A stretch of 64,000 nt of DNA. It comes from Raineyella sp044508675. GTDB lineage: Bacteria; Actinomycetota; Actinomycetes; Propionibacteriales; Propionibacteriaceae. Positions 53,790 to 62,925 of this stretch are shown here, piece after piece. The notes beneath the pieces were generated by a model. The model worked only from the letters and a program-made list of their open reading frames with translations, searched no databases and was not told where the DNA came from. The stretch covers positions 61,781 to 125,780 of the forward strand of contig JBIQHF010000007.1 in the NCBI GenBank assembly GCA_044508675.1, given 5' to 3'. The translations under genes and the position numbers were made by a program. Each line of letters opens with the position of its first letter. Position 1 is the first letter of the stretch.

Positions 53790-54725
53790 TCAGCCGAGGA
53801 TCCAGCGCATCGTCTGGTTGTACGGGGTCGGGATGCCGTGCCGGGCGCCGAGCGCCACGACCCGGCCCGCGAAGATGTCGACCTCCGTGGGACGGCCGGC
53901 CAGCACGTCCTGGTACATCGACGTGAGCCCCTCCTGCGGCTGCCCGGCCAGCACCCGGTCCCAAGTCGCCAAGTCGTCCGGGCCAAGGTCGACGCCCTCG
54001 GCCTGCGCCACGGCGATCACCTCGTCCATCAGGGCCAGCATCAGCAAACGTGCCGGACCGTCCTCCGTGAACGCCCCGTACGGGGCCCGGAGCACGCCCG
54101 AGGCCTGGTTGACGCCGACGTTGACCATGAACTTCCACCACATCTCGTGGCGCATGTCGGCCGGGGTCTGCCAGGCCAGCCCGGCCCGGTCGAGCACGTC
54201 CTGGACCGCGCGCAGCCGCGCCTCGGTCCCCATCCCGGGGGCCGTCCCGAGTGTCAGCCGCCCGGCCTGCCGGAACGCCACCGCGGTCCCGTCCCGCTCG
54301 GCATTCATGGCCAGCGCGATGCATGGCAGCACCCGTTCCGCCCCGTACCGTGCGGCGATCGTCTGCTCGCTGTCGAGCCCGTTCAGCACCGACAGGAACG
54401 TGGTGCGCTCCCCGACCAGGGGCGCCACCTCGGCGACGGCATCGTCGAGCTGCTGGTGTTTCACCGCGATCAGGACCAGGTCAGCGCTCCGGTGCCCGAG
54501 GTCGGCGGAGGGATCCACCACCTCGGCCCGCACTGGGACGCCGTTGACGGTCAGGCCAGCAGAGCGCAACCGCTCGGCGCGATCGCCCCGCGCCACCAAC
54601 CAGGTGTCGATGCCCGCCGCAGCGAAGTGTGCGGCGTACATCGCGCCCATCGCGCCGGCGCCGACCACGGCCACGGTCTGGATCCGGAATGCTGTCTGGG
54701 GCGGGGATGCTGGTGCTGCAGTCAC
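53790..54725 (-). CDS. panE: 2-dehydropantoate 2-reductase
   Basis: 311 residues of the PanE/ApbA family: NADPH-binding VAVVGAGAMGAMYAAH, IAVKHQQLDDA with the catalytic-site lysine, and the C-terminal MWWKFMVNVGVNQ containing the second catalytic lysine region. The expected reaction makes pantoate for coenzyme A, though paralogues reduce other 2-oxo acids. GTG start. Not adjacent to other pantothenate genes. Between its stop and the transpeptidase start lie 175 bp. Confidence 0.85.
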   Translation of the reverse strand: MTAAPASPPQTAFRIQTVAVVGAGAMGAMYAAHFAAAGIDTWLVARGDRAERLRSAGLTVNGVPVRAEVVDPSADLGHRSADLVLIAVKHQQLDDAVAEVAPLVGERTTFLSVLNGLDSEQTIAARYGAERVLPCIALAMNAERDGTAVAFRQAGRLTLGTAPGMGTEARLRAVQDVLDRAGLAWQTPADMRHEMWWKFMVNVGVNQASGVLRAPYGAFTEDGPARLLMLALMDEVIAVAQAEGVDLGPDDLATWDRVLAGQPQEGLTSMYQDVLAGRPTEVDIFAGRVVALGARHGIPTPYNQTMRWILG

Positions 54726-54793
54726 CCGGTCAGCCTAACGGCCCGGTGCCCGTGGCCCGGAACCGGCCGATGTGGGGCGTCCGGTCGGTCGCC

Positions 54794-55357
54794 TCAGCCG
54801 TGCCCGTGTCCTGCTCCGTTGCCGGCGGCCAGTTCGGCACCGCTCACCTCGACCGCGACCACGCGCCCGCCGGGTCCGTCGTACTCCAGCCAGGTCCGGG
54901 CCTGGCGGTCCAGGTCCGCGGTGTCGAACCACAGCTGCCCCGAGATCGAGGCGCCCCGGGGCAGGACCCCGTCGGCCAGGGTCGAGCCCTGCGGCTGGTG
55001 CGGCTGTCCGTCCTCGACCCGGAGCCGGAACTGGTCCGGACCGTACGCAACGCCGCTGCGGTCCTTGGCGTTGTCGAGGCGGACCCACACCTGCAACTGG
55101 TCGGTGCCCTCGGTACCGGCCATCTTCTCGGCCGTCGGCGGGCCCTGGGTCGCCGGCACGAAGGTGGTGGTGGCCCGGGTGACGGTGAAGGTGCCGTACG
55201 GGGTCGATGCCGCCTCACCGATGTCGGTGGCCTTCGGCGCGGTCAGTAGCAGGATGGCCGCGGCCAGCCCGCCCACCACCGCCAGCACCACCGTGGTGCC
55301 GGCGAGGAGCCGGAGCGGCACCGACGCCTTGGTGTGGACCGTCCTGGTGGGGACCAT
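54794..55357 (-). CDS. small membrane-anchored protein paired with the giant oxidase
   Basis: 187 residues. One hydrophobic helix (about 17-41) is followed by an extracytoplasmic beta-rich domain resembling telokin-like DUF4352 proteins (TPYGTFTVTRATTTFVPA, LQVWVRLDNAKDR, PRGASISGQLWFDTADL). It ends in GNGAGHGHG, a short His/Gly tail. Starts only 6 bp after the multicopper oxidase stop, so the two are surely one operon. It could be an accessory, perhaps presenting copper, but that is inferred from context only. Confidence 0.65.
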   Translation of the reverse strand: MVPTRTVHTKASVPLRLLAGTTVVLAVVGGLAAAILLLTAPKATDIGEAASTPYGTFTVTRATTTFVPATQGPPTAEKMAGTEGTDQLQVWVRLDNAKDRSGVAYGPDQFRLRVEDGQPHQPQGSTLADGVLPRGASISGQLWFDTADLDRQARTWLEYDGPGGRVVAVEVSGAELAAGNGAGHGHG

Positions 55358-55363
55358 GGCCGC

Positions 55364-58300
55364 TCACCTCCCGTTCGGTTTGGCCGGTTTGGCCGGCTTG
55401 GTGGGTTTGGTGGGCTTGGTCGGGGTCGGCTTGGTGGGTGCCGTCGGGGGAGCCGGCTTGGTCACGGTCGGAGGGGCCGGCGGTACCGGTGGACCGGGGA
55501 TCGTGGAGTCGGTGCCGAGCGGCTTCAGGTCGGGCTGGGTCGAGTCGTGGACCCGCACCAGCCCCCACACCCCGCCACTGAGCATGTGGAAGAAGTTGCG
55601 GTCGCCGTACAGGTAGTCGCCGCTGAAGCCGCCGGTGCCGCACTCGGCGTTGCCGCCGGTGTTGTTCATCGGGGTGTTGGCGCCCGCGCAGACCCCGGCG
55701 TTGAACGCACGGCTGGTGGTCACGCCGCCCTGGGCGGTGATGATGTTGCTGTTCGGGTCGTTCTGCTCGTACCGCCAGCTGTGGCCGTGCATCCCGAAGG
55801 TGTGCACCCGGGGCAGGTCCTGGCTGTTCAGGATCCGGACCATGGTCGGGTCGTTCGGGTAGGCCCGCAGCAGCGGGGTCGCCGGGTCGCCGTGCACGCG
55901 GGAGCTGAACACGTCGGCCACGTCGGGGCTCGCCCCGGCCAGGCGGCGGGTGAACGGTTCGCTGCGGTAGTTGATGCCGACCTCGCCCATGTCCTCGCGC
56001 TCGACCCCGCCGCCCTCCTCGGGGCCGATCTGGTCCTGGATCTGGTTGCCGTCCTCGTCGAACAGGTTGAGACCGTCCTGGACGTCCACGACGAACTCGC
56101 GGTACTCCCGGACCGTGCCGCCGGTGTCCTGGAACCGGATCACCGCCTGGTCGCCCGCACTGCCGGGCAGCGGGGTCTGGTCGGCGGGCGTCAGGTGGGC
56201 CGAGCCCCGGGGTTCGGCGATCAGGGCACCCCAGGCGCCGTGGTGCCGGGTGGTGCGCAGGTTGCCGTAGTCGGCGAGGGTGGCGACGCCGATGTTCTTG
56301 TTGTCGATGTAGTGGCGGTACTTGATCGTCTCGCCGGGCCCGACGGTGGTGTCGAAGTTGTAGCCGATGGCCGCCCCGTCACCGCCGAGCACGTCGTACC
56401 GGACCAGCCCGGAGGGGTGGATGGAGCCGCGGTTGCCGGTCGGCCAGGTCGGCCTGACGGTGTGCAGGCGGCCGTTCCGGTCCCGGTTGGTGACGGTGGA
56501 GGTGCCCTCGGTCCCGATCATCTCGACCGGGTTGATCGGGTCGCCGGCACCGAGGCCGACGCCGGCCTGGGGCAGTCGGTTGGTGAAGTTGATCTCCACG
56601 CAGTCGCCCTCGTTCGCCCGGATGAACAGCGGTTCGAGCGCCGTGCCGGCCTGGGGCTTGCCGTCCTTGTCGAGGTCCTGGTCCAGGACGTACGCGACAC
56701 CGTTGGGGTCATGGTCGCCGTACTGGTTGTAGTCGATCCGGGTGGTGATCATGCTGATGTCGTACGTACGCTTCGGGGCGCCGGCCGGGCAGGGTTTGGC
56801 GTTGAGGAGCCTGGGCGGGGTCAGGTCCCCGCCCGGCTGGACCGCGGGCCATTCCGAGCCCCGTTTGGCCTCGGCCGGTGCGGCGTTGGTCGGCAGGGGT
56901 TGCAGGTCGCCGGTCCGGGCCGCCTGGACCCGGAAGATACCCCACATGCCCATCCACAGGTCGTTGAGCGGCTGGGAGCTGTACAGGTAGTCGCCGGGAT
57001 CGCCGGCCCCGCCGGGCAGCAGCTTGGTGGAGCCGCCCTCGGACAGGCTGGCCTCGCGTGCCCTCTCCAGGGCTCGGCGCTGGTCGCCGCGCTTGACGGT
57101 CCGGTTGCCGCTGACCTCCATGTTGAAGAACTCGGAGATCATCACGAACTGGCTGTCGAACAGGTTCGAATTGGGGTCGTCCGGCTCGTGCAGCCAGCGG
57201 TGACCGGAGAGGGTGAACGTGTGGCCCTCCTCGTGGGCGCCGCCCATGAACCGGAAGATCACCTGGTCGCCCGGATAGGCGCGGAAGATCGGGGTCGAGG
57301 GGTCTCCGTGGACGGCGGAGCTGAAGACGTGCGCGGGCTCCTTCTTCGCCCCCGTGCTCTCGGAGTTGATCCGGGTCGGGAACGGCTCGTTGCGGTAGTT
57401 GATCCCCATGCCGCCCTGGTCGGCCGCGAAGCGGTCCGGCGCACCCGGAGGGTTGATCGGCTGGCCGGCGGCATCGACGAGCGGGACGAAGTCGGAGTAA
57501 TTGACGGTGAACTCGCGGAAACTGGCCGAGAAGGTGCCGGGAACGGTGCTGGGCACCTTGATGTCGGCGACCGAACCGACGCCGTAGCAGGCGGGGTCGC
57601 CGCCGGTGCCGGCCAGGCCCAGGTCCTTGCAGTAGCCGGGTACCAGGGGTGCGCCGGTGGTCGGGTCGGTCCACTTCGAGGTGGTCGGCTCGACGTTCAT
57701 CGCCGCCCAGAGGCCGTGCTGCTGGTGGGTGTTCGGGTTCTGGTGGTCGTGGAAGTAGACGGTGCGTAGCGGCACGTCGACGAACCAGCGGTAGTTGTAC
57801 GTCTGGCCGACCATCGCGGCCTGGACGTAGTTCCACCCCACCGAGGTGCCGTCGGTGGCGAGTTCGTCAAAGCGCACCAGGTGCACGTGGGTGCTGAGTT
57901 CACTCATCAGGGTGGGCAGGTGGAAGGCGTTGCCGCCGGAGTTCGGGCCGCCGGGAGCACCCAGTTGGCCGTCGTGGACATCGGCGGGTACACCGCGGTC
58001 GTTGTCCAGGTGGGTGGCGTTCGTGGTCGCCATGGTGACGCAGTCACCGAGGTTGGCGCGCATGTTGTACGGCTCGGCCTGCTTCTGGCCGGAATCGATC
58101 GCGGTGCGGATCCGGGCGGCGACGTCGATCGCCGAGCTCGGGTCGTTCGGGTCCGTCGGGGGTGCCTCGACGTACAGCTTGCCGTTGGGGTCGTGCCATC
58201 CGGCCTGGTTGTAGACGATCTTGGCGTCGATCGCCGCCGGGGAGTAGCGCCGTTGCGGCACCCCGGCCGGGCAGGGGTCGATGAAGAACGAGCCGGGGAT

Positions 58301-61024
58301 GGCGTGGCGGTCCTCGCCGGTGCCGGTGGTGACCATGTTCGCCCGCTCCAGGTCGGTGGTCACCTCGGAGTCGACGTCACGGACGGTGTCGCCGGGTCGG
58401 CGCCAATTGAGCTCCGGGGCACCGAACTCGTCGGCACTGACCGCGCCGGGAGCCCGGTAGGCCCGCTGGCCGTACTCGCCCTTGACCATCAGCGGGTAGC
58501 CGGGGTGGGCGGCGTCGGGCATCGGGGTCATCCGGACCTGCTGGCCGGTGGTCGGGTTGGTGGCGACCTTGTCCAGGTCCGGCAGCGCCATCAGCGGCTC
58601 GACCGGTGTCGCGTCGGGGTACGTACGGGGCACGTCGGCCGGCCACAGCGCCGGGTCGGCTGGCCGCTGCCGGTCGAAGACGCGCAGCGCGCCCCAGAAG
58701 CCCTGGGCGAAGTGCGGGTACAGGTGGCAGTGGAAGATCTGGTCGCCGTTGCTGGCCTTGGTGATGGCCAGCGCCGCCAGGTCGGGGCGCCCGGCGGTGA
58801 GCCACTCGGCCGCGGACTGGGCCGGGGAGCCGGCGACCGCGGGATCGGAGGTGATCGCCTCGCCGGCACCGCCCTCGTACACCAGTTCGGTGGACTGGCC
58901 CGGCCCGATCGACTGGACGTCGAGCCGGGTGGAGTTCGGGTCCTCCGACTCCTGGCGCCACCGGTTGGTGTGCTGGTGGAACGGGTGGGTCTCCTTGATC
59001 CCCGGGTGGATCAGTCGGACCCGCACCGGGTCGCCGCGGTAGGCGTGCGGGATCAGCGCGTCGCTGAGCACGTCGATCCGCCCCTTGGTGGCACCCTCGG
59101 CGGTGTCGCTCACCGCGGCGGTGGCGCCGGCACCGGTCAGGCCTGCGCCGTCGACCTCCACGTCGACGTCCCGACCGGCGAAGTGCTGGCCGAACGCGAT
59201 GGTGTACGAGCCGGGCCCGCCGGTGACGGTGATGTCGCCGGGGGAGAGCTCGGCCAGCGGCAGTACCTTCAGTCCCATCAGCGCCTCGGTGACCTGCTCG
59301 GCCGTGGCGTCGTACGGGATCGGGTCGGTGGTGGTGCGCTCGTCGCGGAACCGGGGGGCGGCGGTGTCGACGACCCGGGCGCCCTCCAACCCGGTGGCCA
59401 GCGGGCCGGTCAGGGTCGGGTCCTTGACGGTGAGGGTGAAGGTGCCGGCCTCGGCCGCGACGCTCAGCACGTCGATCTCGTCGACCGATGTCGTCATCTT
59501 GCCTTGGTCACCGAAGGGCCAGGACTGCAGGTGGGACTCCTCGCCGACGCAGCCGGAGACCCCTCGATCCTTGGCCAGCCGGGCGGTGTTGTCCTCGGCG
59601 CTCTGGTCATTTGTCCAGCCGTCGCACCAGCGGTCCTCGGGCAGGACCACGGTGCCGTTCGGCAGCGTGACCGTACGGCCGCCCAGGTGGTCATCGACGG
59701 CGCGGAGCCGGTTGCGGAGCGGCTCGGTGCGGTAGTTGAACCCGAAGCTGACGTCGGGTGCGCCGGTGTGCGGGAAGGTCGGGGCCTGCCCGTCCCGGTC
59801 CAGCACCCCCTCGGGCTCGTCCATGAACAGCAGTGCGATGTCGCGGAAGTCGTCCCCGGCGCCCGGGCCCCGCGCATCGGCGAAGACCGGGGCACCGATG
59901 CCCTTGCGGTCGGCGTTCAGCAGGTTGGTGCCGGTCCTCTCGTCGTGCCAGGTGAACCCGGCCGGCACGACGACCAGGCCGCCGTACAGGCCGCGGGAGG
60001 TCGTGTCGTGCTGGGCGGGATCGAGACCGAAGTCGGTGCCCGAGCCGTAGTCGTTGATGGGGAACTGGCCGGGGCGATCGGCGAACCAGGTGTACGTACG
60101 GGTCTGCCCGGTGGCGAGGGTCGAGTCGGTGTTGAAGCCGATGTTGCCGCCGTCACTGGCGCGGTCGCCGGTCACCTCCTTGGTGACCCCGTCCACGTGC
60201 ATGCCGACCCGCTCGCCGGCGACCCGGTTGGTGAAGTTGACCACGATGCAGTCTCCGACGGCGGCCCGCAACACCAGTGGGGTGGCCCGGCCCGGCTGCT
60301 GGCGGATGTCGTCGGCGCTGACCAGGGCGTCGTCGTTCGACAGCGCGTACACCAGCCCGTTCGGGATGTGGTCGCCCCAGCCGTTGAGCGGCAGGTCGAC
60401 CTCGAACGCCTCGACGTCGTAGGTGATGGTCCGGGTTGCGGCCGCACAGGCACCGTCACCGACCGGGCCCGCGGCCTCGGCCGGTGCCGCGATGATCGCC
60501 GCCGTCACGGTCGCGGTGGTCGTGGCCGCCAGCACGGTGGCCAGGCCGACGATCCCGGCCAGCGCCATTCGCCACGGCCGGGTCGTCCGAAGCCCGCCCA
60601 GCACTCCGGTGACCTCCTGCCACCCCGGCCGGCGATCGGGCAGCAGGAGGGCCGCGGTCAACGGCAGGCAGAGCGCCAGGGACACCACGAAGTCGAACAG
60701 GACCTGCTGCGCAATCCCCATCGAGGCCCCACCGGCCAGGACGATCTGCGCGACCGGATCGGCGATCGCCAGCACGGCCGCCGCCACGACGGCGACGGGA
60801 GCGACGACGGTCACGAACGACCATCGCTGCACCCTGGCCACCACCTGCCGGGCCGCCAGGTGCACCACCGGCAGGACCGCGCTGCCGGCCGCCAGCACCT
60901 CCAGGGCGAGCGGGAGGGAGCCGGCACCGTGGATGCTGCGGTGGATCACCGCCAGCCACAGCATCCCTCCGTAGCCAAGTGCCAGGACGAGCACGGCAAC
61001 GCGCAGCCGGATCGCAGCATGCAT
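55364..61024 (-). CDS. giant membrane-anchored multicopper oxidase with three two-domain repeats
   Basis: 1,886 residues. Residues 1-180 contain five or six transmembrane helices. Three homologous units follow, opening at C193, C918 and C1412 (CPAGxPxRxY in units 2 and 3), each with a D-x-PNG segment, DCV...NFTNR, and NYR(T/N/S)EP. Copper motifs: HPFHQH (680-685) and HCHLYPH (765-771, with C766) end unit 1; HVH (1046-1048) and HDH (1092-1094) begin unit 2. Together they supply one type-1 and one trinuclear site, in permuted order; unit 3 lacks them. A Pro/Thr/Lys tail (1841-1886) may span the wall. Size and multi-cupredoxin layout recall MofA/MnxG-type manganese oxidases and ceruloplasmin. 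Substrate unknown. Confidence 0.85.
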   Translation of the reverse strand: MHAAIRLRVAVLVLALGYGGMLWLAVIHRSIHGAGSLPLALEVLAAGSAVLPVVHLAARQVVARVQRWSFVTVVAPVAVVAAAVLAIADPVAQIVLAGGASMGIAQQVLFDFVVSLALCLPLTAALLLPDRRPGWQEVTGVLGGLRTTRPWRMALAGIVGLATVLAATTTATVTAAIIAAPAEAAGPVGDGACAAATRTITYDVEAFEVDLPLNGWGDHIPNGLVYALSNDDALVSADDIRQQPGRATPLVLRAAVGDCIVVNFTNRVAGERVGMHVDGVTKEVTGDRASDGGNIGFNTDSTLATGQTRTYTWFADRPGQFPINDYGSGTDFGLDPAQHDTTSRGLYGGLVVVPAGFTWHDERTGTNLLNADRKGIGAPVFADARGPGAGDDFRDIALLFMDEPEGVLDRDGQAPTFPHTGAPDVSFGFNYRTEPLRNRLRAVDDHLGGRTVTLPNGTVVLPEDRWCDGWTNDQSAEDNTARLAKDRGVSGCVGEESHLQSWPFGDQGKMTTSVDEIDVLSVAAEAGTFTLTVKDPTLTGPLATGLEGARVVDTAAPRFRDERTTTDPIPYDATAEQVTEALMGLKVLPLAELSPGDITVTGGPGSYTIAFGQHFAGRDVDVEVDGAGLTGAGATAAVSDTAEGATKGRIDVLSDALIPHAYRGDPVRVRLIHPGIKETHPFHQHTNRWRQESEDPNSTRLDVQSIGPGQSTELVYEGGAGEAITSDPAVAGSPAQSAAEWLTAGRPDLAALAITKASNGDQIFHCHLYPHFAQGFWGALRVFDRQRPADPALWPADVPRTYPDATPVEPLMALPDLDKVATNPTTGQQVRMTPMPDAAHPGYPLMVKGEYGQRAYRAPGAVSADEFGAPELNWRRPGDTVRDVDSEVTTDLERANMVTTGTGEDRHAIPGSFFIDPCPAGVPQRRYSPAAIDAKIVYNQAGWHDPNGKLYVEAPPTDPNDPSSAIDVAARIRTAIDSGQKQAEPYNMRANLGDCVTMATTNATHLDNDRGVPADVHDGQLGAPGGPNSGGNAFHLPTLMSELSTHVHLVRFDELATDGTSVGWNYVQAAMVGQTYNYRWFVDVPLRTVYFHDHQNPNTHQQHGLWAAMNVEPTTSKWTDPTTGAPLVPGYCKDLGLAGTGGDPACYGVGSVADIKVPSTVPGTFSASFREFTVNYSDFVPLVDAAGQPINPPGAPDRFAADQGGMGINYRNEPFPTRINSESTGAKKEPAHVFSSAVHGDPSTPIFRAYPGDQVIFRFMGGAHEEGHTFTLSGHRWLHEPDDPNSNLFDSQFVMISEFFNMEVSGNRTVKRGDQRRALERAREASLSEGGSTKLLPGGAGDPGDYLYSSQPLNDLWMGMWGIFRVQAARTGDLQPLPTNAAPAEAKRGSEWPAVQPGGDLTPPRLLNAKPCPAGAPKRTYDISMITTRIDYNQYGDHDPNGVAYVLDQDLDKDGKPQAGTALEPLFIRANEGDCVEINFTNRLPQAGVGLGAGDPINPVEMIGTEGTSTVTNRDRNGRLHTVRPTWPTGNRGSIHPSGLVRYDVLGGDGAAIGYNFDTTVGPGETIKYRHYIDNKNIGVATLADYGNLRTTRHHGAWGALIAEPRGSAHLTPADQTPLPGSAGDQAVIRFQDTGGTVREYREFVVDVQDGLNLFDEDGNQIQDQIGPEEGGGVEREDMGEVGINYRSEPFTRRLAGASPDVADVFSSRVHGDPATPLLRAYPNDPTMVRILNSQDLPRVHTFGMHGHSWRYEQNDPNSNIITAQGGVTTSRAFNAGVCAGANTPMNNTGGNAECGTGGFSGDYLYGDRNFFHMLSGGVWGLVRVHDSTQPDLKPLGTDSTIPGPPVPPAPPTVTKPAPPTAPTKPTPTKPTKPTKPAKPAKPNGR

Positions 61025-61033
61025 CGGAATCCC

Positions 61034-61148
61034 CCAAGGTCCCCGGAGACCCCCCTCGCGGCGACAGTCGCGGTGCGGTCCCCTATGTGGCCGATGCTCC
61101 GGGCCCGACCTTGGGGTTACCTTGGGAGAACCTTGGATTCTCCAAGGT
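61034..61148. promoter_or_regulatory. array of five ACCTTGG boxes upstream of the giant oxidase
   Basis: ACCTTGG starts at 61108, 61119 and 61130, an exact 11-bp period, and its complement CCAAGGT lies at 61142-61148 and 61034-61040. The last two of the upstream set form the 19-bp dyad ACCTTGGATTCTCCAAGGT (61130-61148); GGAGAA/TTCTCC (61125-61143) is nested in it. Phased direct repeats suggest an OmpR/PhoB-type response regulator, while the 19-bp dyad also fits MerR/CueR geometry. The box at 61034 sits at the oxidase RBS. The rest of 61025-61283 is the divergent promoter region. Confidence 0.65.
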
Positions 61149-61283
61149 CACCCTCAACCCGGCGAGCCGACCCCCTGCGCCCGTCACCGGGGGTGGGGGA
61201 CAGCCGGGGCTGGAAGTCTTGCCGGTGGCAGCGGATACTCGCAGGTACAGGACGAAGCCGACAACCACCTCCGGGAGGTTCCC

Positions 61284-61904
61284 ATGTCGACGATCATCTC
61301 CACCCTGTTCATCTCCCTCGACAGCGTGGCCGAGATCGACCCCGCCTGGCACTTCCCCTACTTCGACGAGCACATGGGCGCCGCCGTGGACGAGGACTAC
61401 GCCGACGTCGACGTGCTGCTCCTGGGCCGGGTGACGTACGACAGCTTCGCCGGCGCCTGGCCGGCCCGGGAGGAGGCCGGCGACGTCGATGCCGCGTTCG
61501 CCGCCCGGCTCGGCGACGTCCGCAAGGTCATCGCGACCCGCGGTGACCAGGACCTGGGCTGGCGCAACGCCGAACCGATCCGCGGCGAGTTGGTCGAGGC
61601 GGTGACCGCCCTGGCCGCCGAACCGGGGGTCGACAAGATCCTGGTGGCCGGATCGATCTCCATCGTCCAACAACTCCTGGCGGCCGGACTGCTGGACGAA
61701 CTGCACCTACTGGTGCACCCGGTCGCCGCGCGGCACGGGCGCCGACTGTTCGATGACGGCGAACCGGTCTACCCGCTGCGGCTGCTCCGCTCGGAGGTCT
61801 TCCCGACCGGGGTGCTGCGCCTGGACTACGCCCCGAGTGAGCTGCCGTCCAACGCCGCGTACGAGGACGTCAGGGAGCACGTGCCCGACAAGGACCAGGC
61901 CTGA
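61284..61904 (+). CDS. RibD C-terminal/dihydrofolate reductase-like protein
   Basis: 206 residues of the RibD_C reductase fold common in actinomycetes: FISLDSVAEIDPAWHFPYFD, LLLGRVTYDSFAGAWPAR, KILVAGSISIVQQLLAAGLLDELHLLVHPVA and GRRLFD. Probably an NADPH-dependent reductase of unknown substrate. ATG follows GGGAGG. Divergent from the giant oxidase across the ACCTTGG array, so it could be co-controlled. It ends 28 bp before the end of the convergent tetR remnant. Confidence 0.85.
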   Translation: MSTIISTLFISLDSVAEIDPAWHFPYFDEHMGAAVDEDYADVDVLLLGRVTYDSFAGAWPAREEAGDVDAAFAARLGDVRKVIATRGDQDLGWRNAEPIRGELVEAVTALAAEPGVDKILVAGSISIVQQLLAAGLLDELHLLVHPVAARHGRRLFDDGEPVYPLRLLRSEVFPTGVLRLDYAPSELPSNAAYEDVREHVPDKDQA

Positions 61905-61932
61905 CCGGGCTTGAGCGGGCCGGTCGGCCGGC

Positions 61933-62505
61933 TCAGCCCGGGTCGGCGTCGTGCTCGGCGGCCAACCGGACCTCCAGCGCGTCGAGGATGAGGTCGAGCC
62001 CGTACGCGAGCTCGTCGCCGTAGGTGTAGTCCTTGCCCAGCAGGGTGGTCGCCACCTCGACCAGGTGGGGATAGTCGTCCCGGGGTAGGTCGATGCCGGC
62101 CACGAACTCCTCGGCGGCCCCTTCCTCCGGGGCGAAGGGAAGGTTCTGCTCGGTCAGCACGAACCCGTACACGTACGCGTCGATCACCGAGAACGCGTGG
62201 GACACCAGCGCGATCGAGAACCCGTGCCGCAGCAGGCAGCCGATGACCGTGTTGTGGTGGCGCAGCAGCGCGGGCCCGGGGGAGCGCCGCGACTCGATCA
62301 GGCCCAGCGCCCAGGGGTGGCCGGACAGCACTGTCCGGGCCGAGGAGGCGTGCTCGAACATCGCCGCCCGCCACGGCTGCTCGGAGCCGGGCAGGTCGAT
62401 GGCGGCGAAGATCCAGTCGGCCAGGGCGTCGAGCAGGCCGTCCTTGTTGGCGACGTGGTGGTAGAGGGACATCGCCTCGACGTCGAGTTCCTTGCCGACG
62501 TCGAG
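61933..62505 (-). pseudogene. TetR-type regulator lacking its DNA-binding N terminus
   Basis: The C-terminal ligand-binding domain of a tetracycline-repressor-type regulator is intact (SLYHHVANKDGLLDALADW through LAYGLDLILDALEVRLAAEHD). The reading begins in the recognition helix at GKELDVEAMS. The first 25-30 residues with helices 1 and 2 of the HTH, the start codon and the promoter are missing. Upstream on this strand lies the divergent DUF6326 gene. The frame stays open there only because of high GC. The first usable ATG (62472) would leave 179 residues that cannot bind DNA. Confidence 0.75.
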
Positions 62506-62541
62506 CAGGTCACCTCGACCCGACGTCGCGACCGTCCGGGC

Positions 62542-62910
62542 ATGCTGTCGCTGCTCTGGCTGTTCGCCACCCTGAACTACCTCTACTGCGATGTTCTCGG
62601 GTTCTACGAGCCCGGCCTGGTCGAGGGCATCATCTCCGGCAACGTGTCGGGGATGCCGATCAACGAGCTGTTCCTGATCGGGGCAGCGGTGCTGATGACG
62701 ATCCCGATCTCGCTGGTGCTGCTGTCCCGCGTGCTGCCGTACTCCGCGGCGCGGTGGGTCAACATCATCGGCGGCACGATCATGACCGGGGTCCACATCG
62801 CCACCCTGTTCACCCCGTTCTCGCTGTTCTACCTGTACTTCAGCATCATCGAGATCGCCACCACTGCCTTCATCGTCTGGTACGCCGCGACCTGGCGTCG
62901 CCCCGCCTGA
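62542..62910 (+). CDS. DUF6326 family membrane protein, probably 5'-damaged
   Basis: 122 residues from the first ATG, with four transmembrane helices and the family opening LSLLWLFATLNYLYCDVLGFY, then MTIPISLVLLSRVLPYSAARWVNI and a C-terminal WYAATWRRP. The ATG at 62542 has no RBS. Codons just before it (TSTRRRDRPG) look like a natural N terminus, so the real start was probably lost at the junction with tetR near 62495-62515. In related genomes such a gene is typically controlled by a divergent TetR regulator; that last point is inference. Confidence 0.65.
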   Translation: MLSLLWLFATLNYLYCDVLGFYEPGLVEGIISGNVSGMPINELFLIGAAVLMTIPISLVLLSRVLPYSAARWVNIIGGTIMTGVHIATLFTPFSLFYLYFSIIEIATTAFIVWYAATWRRPA

Positions 62911-62925
62911 CCCACCGGAGAAGCC

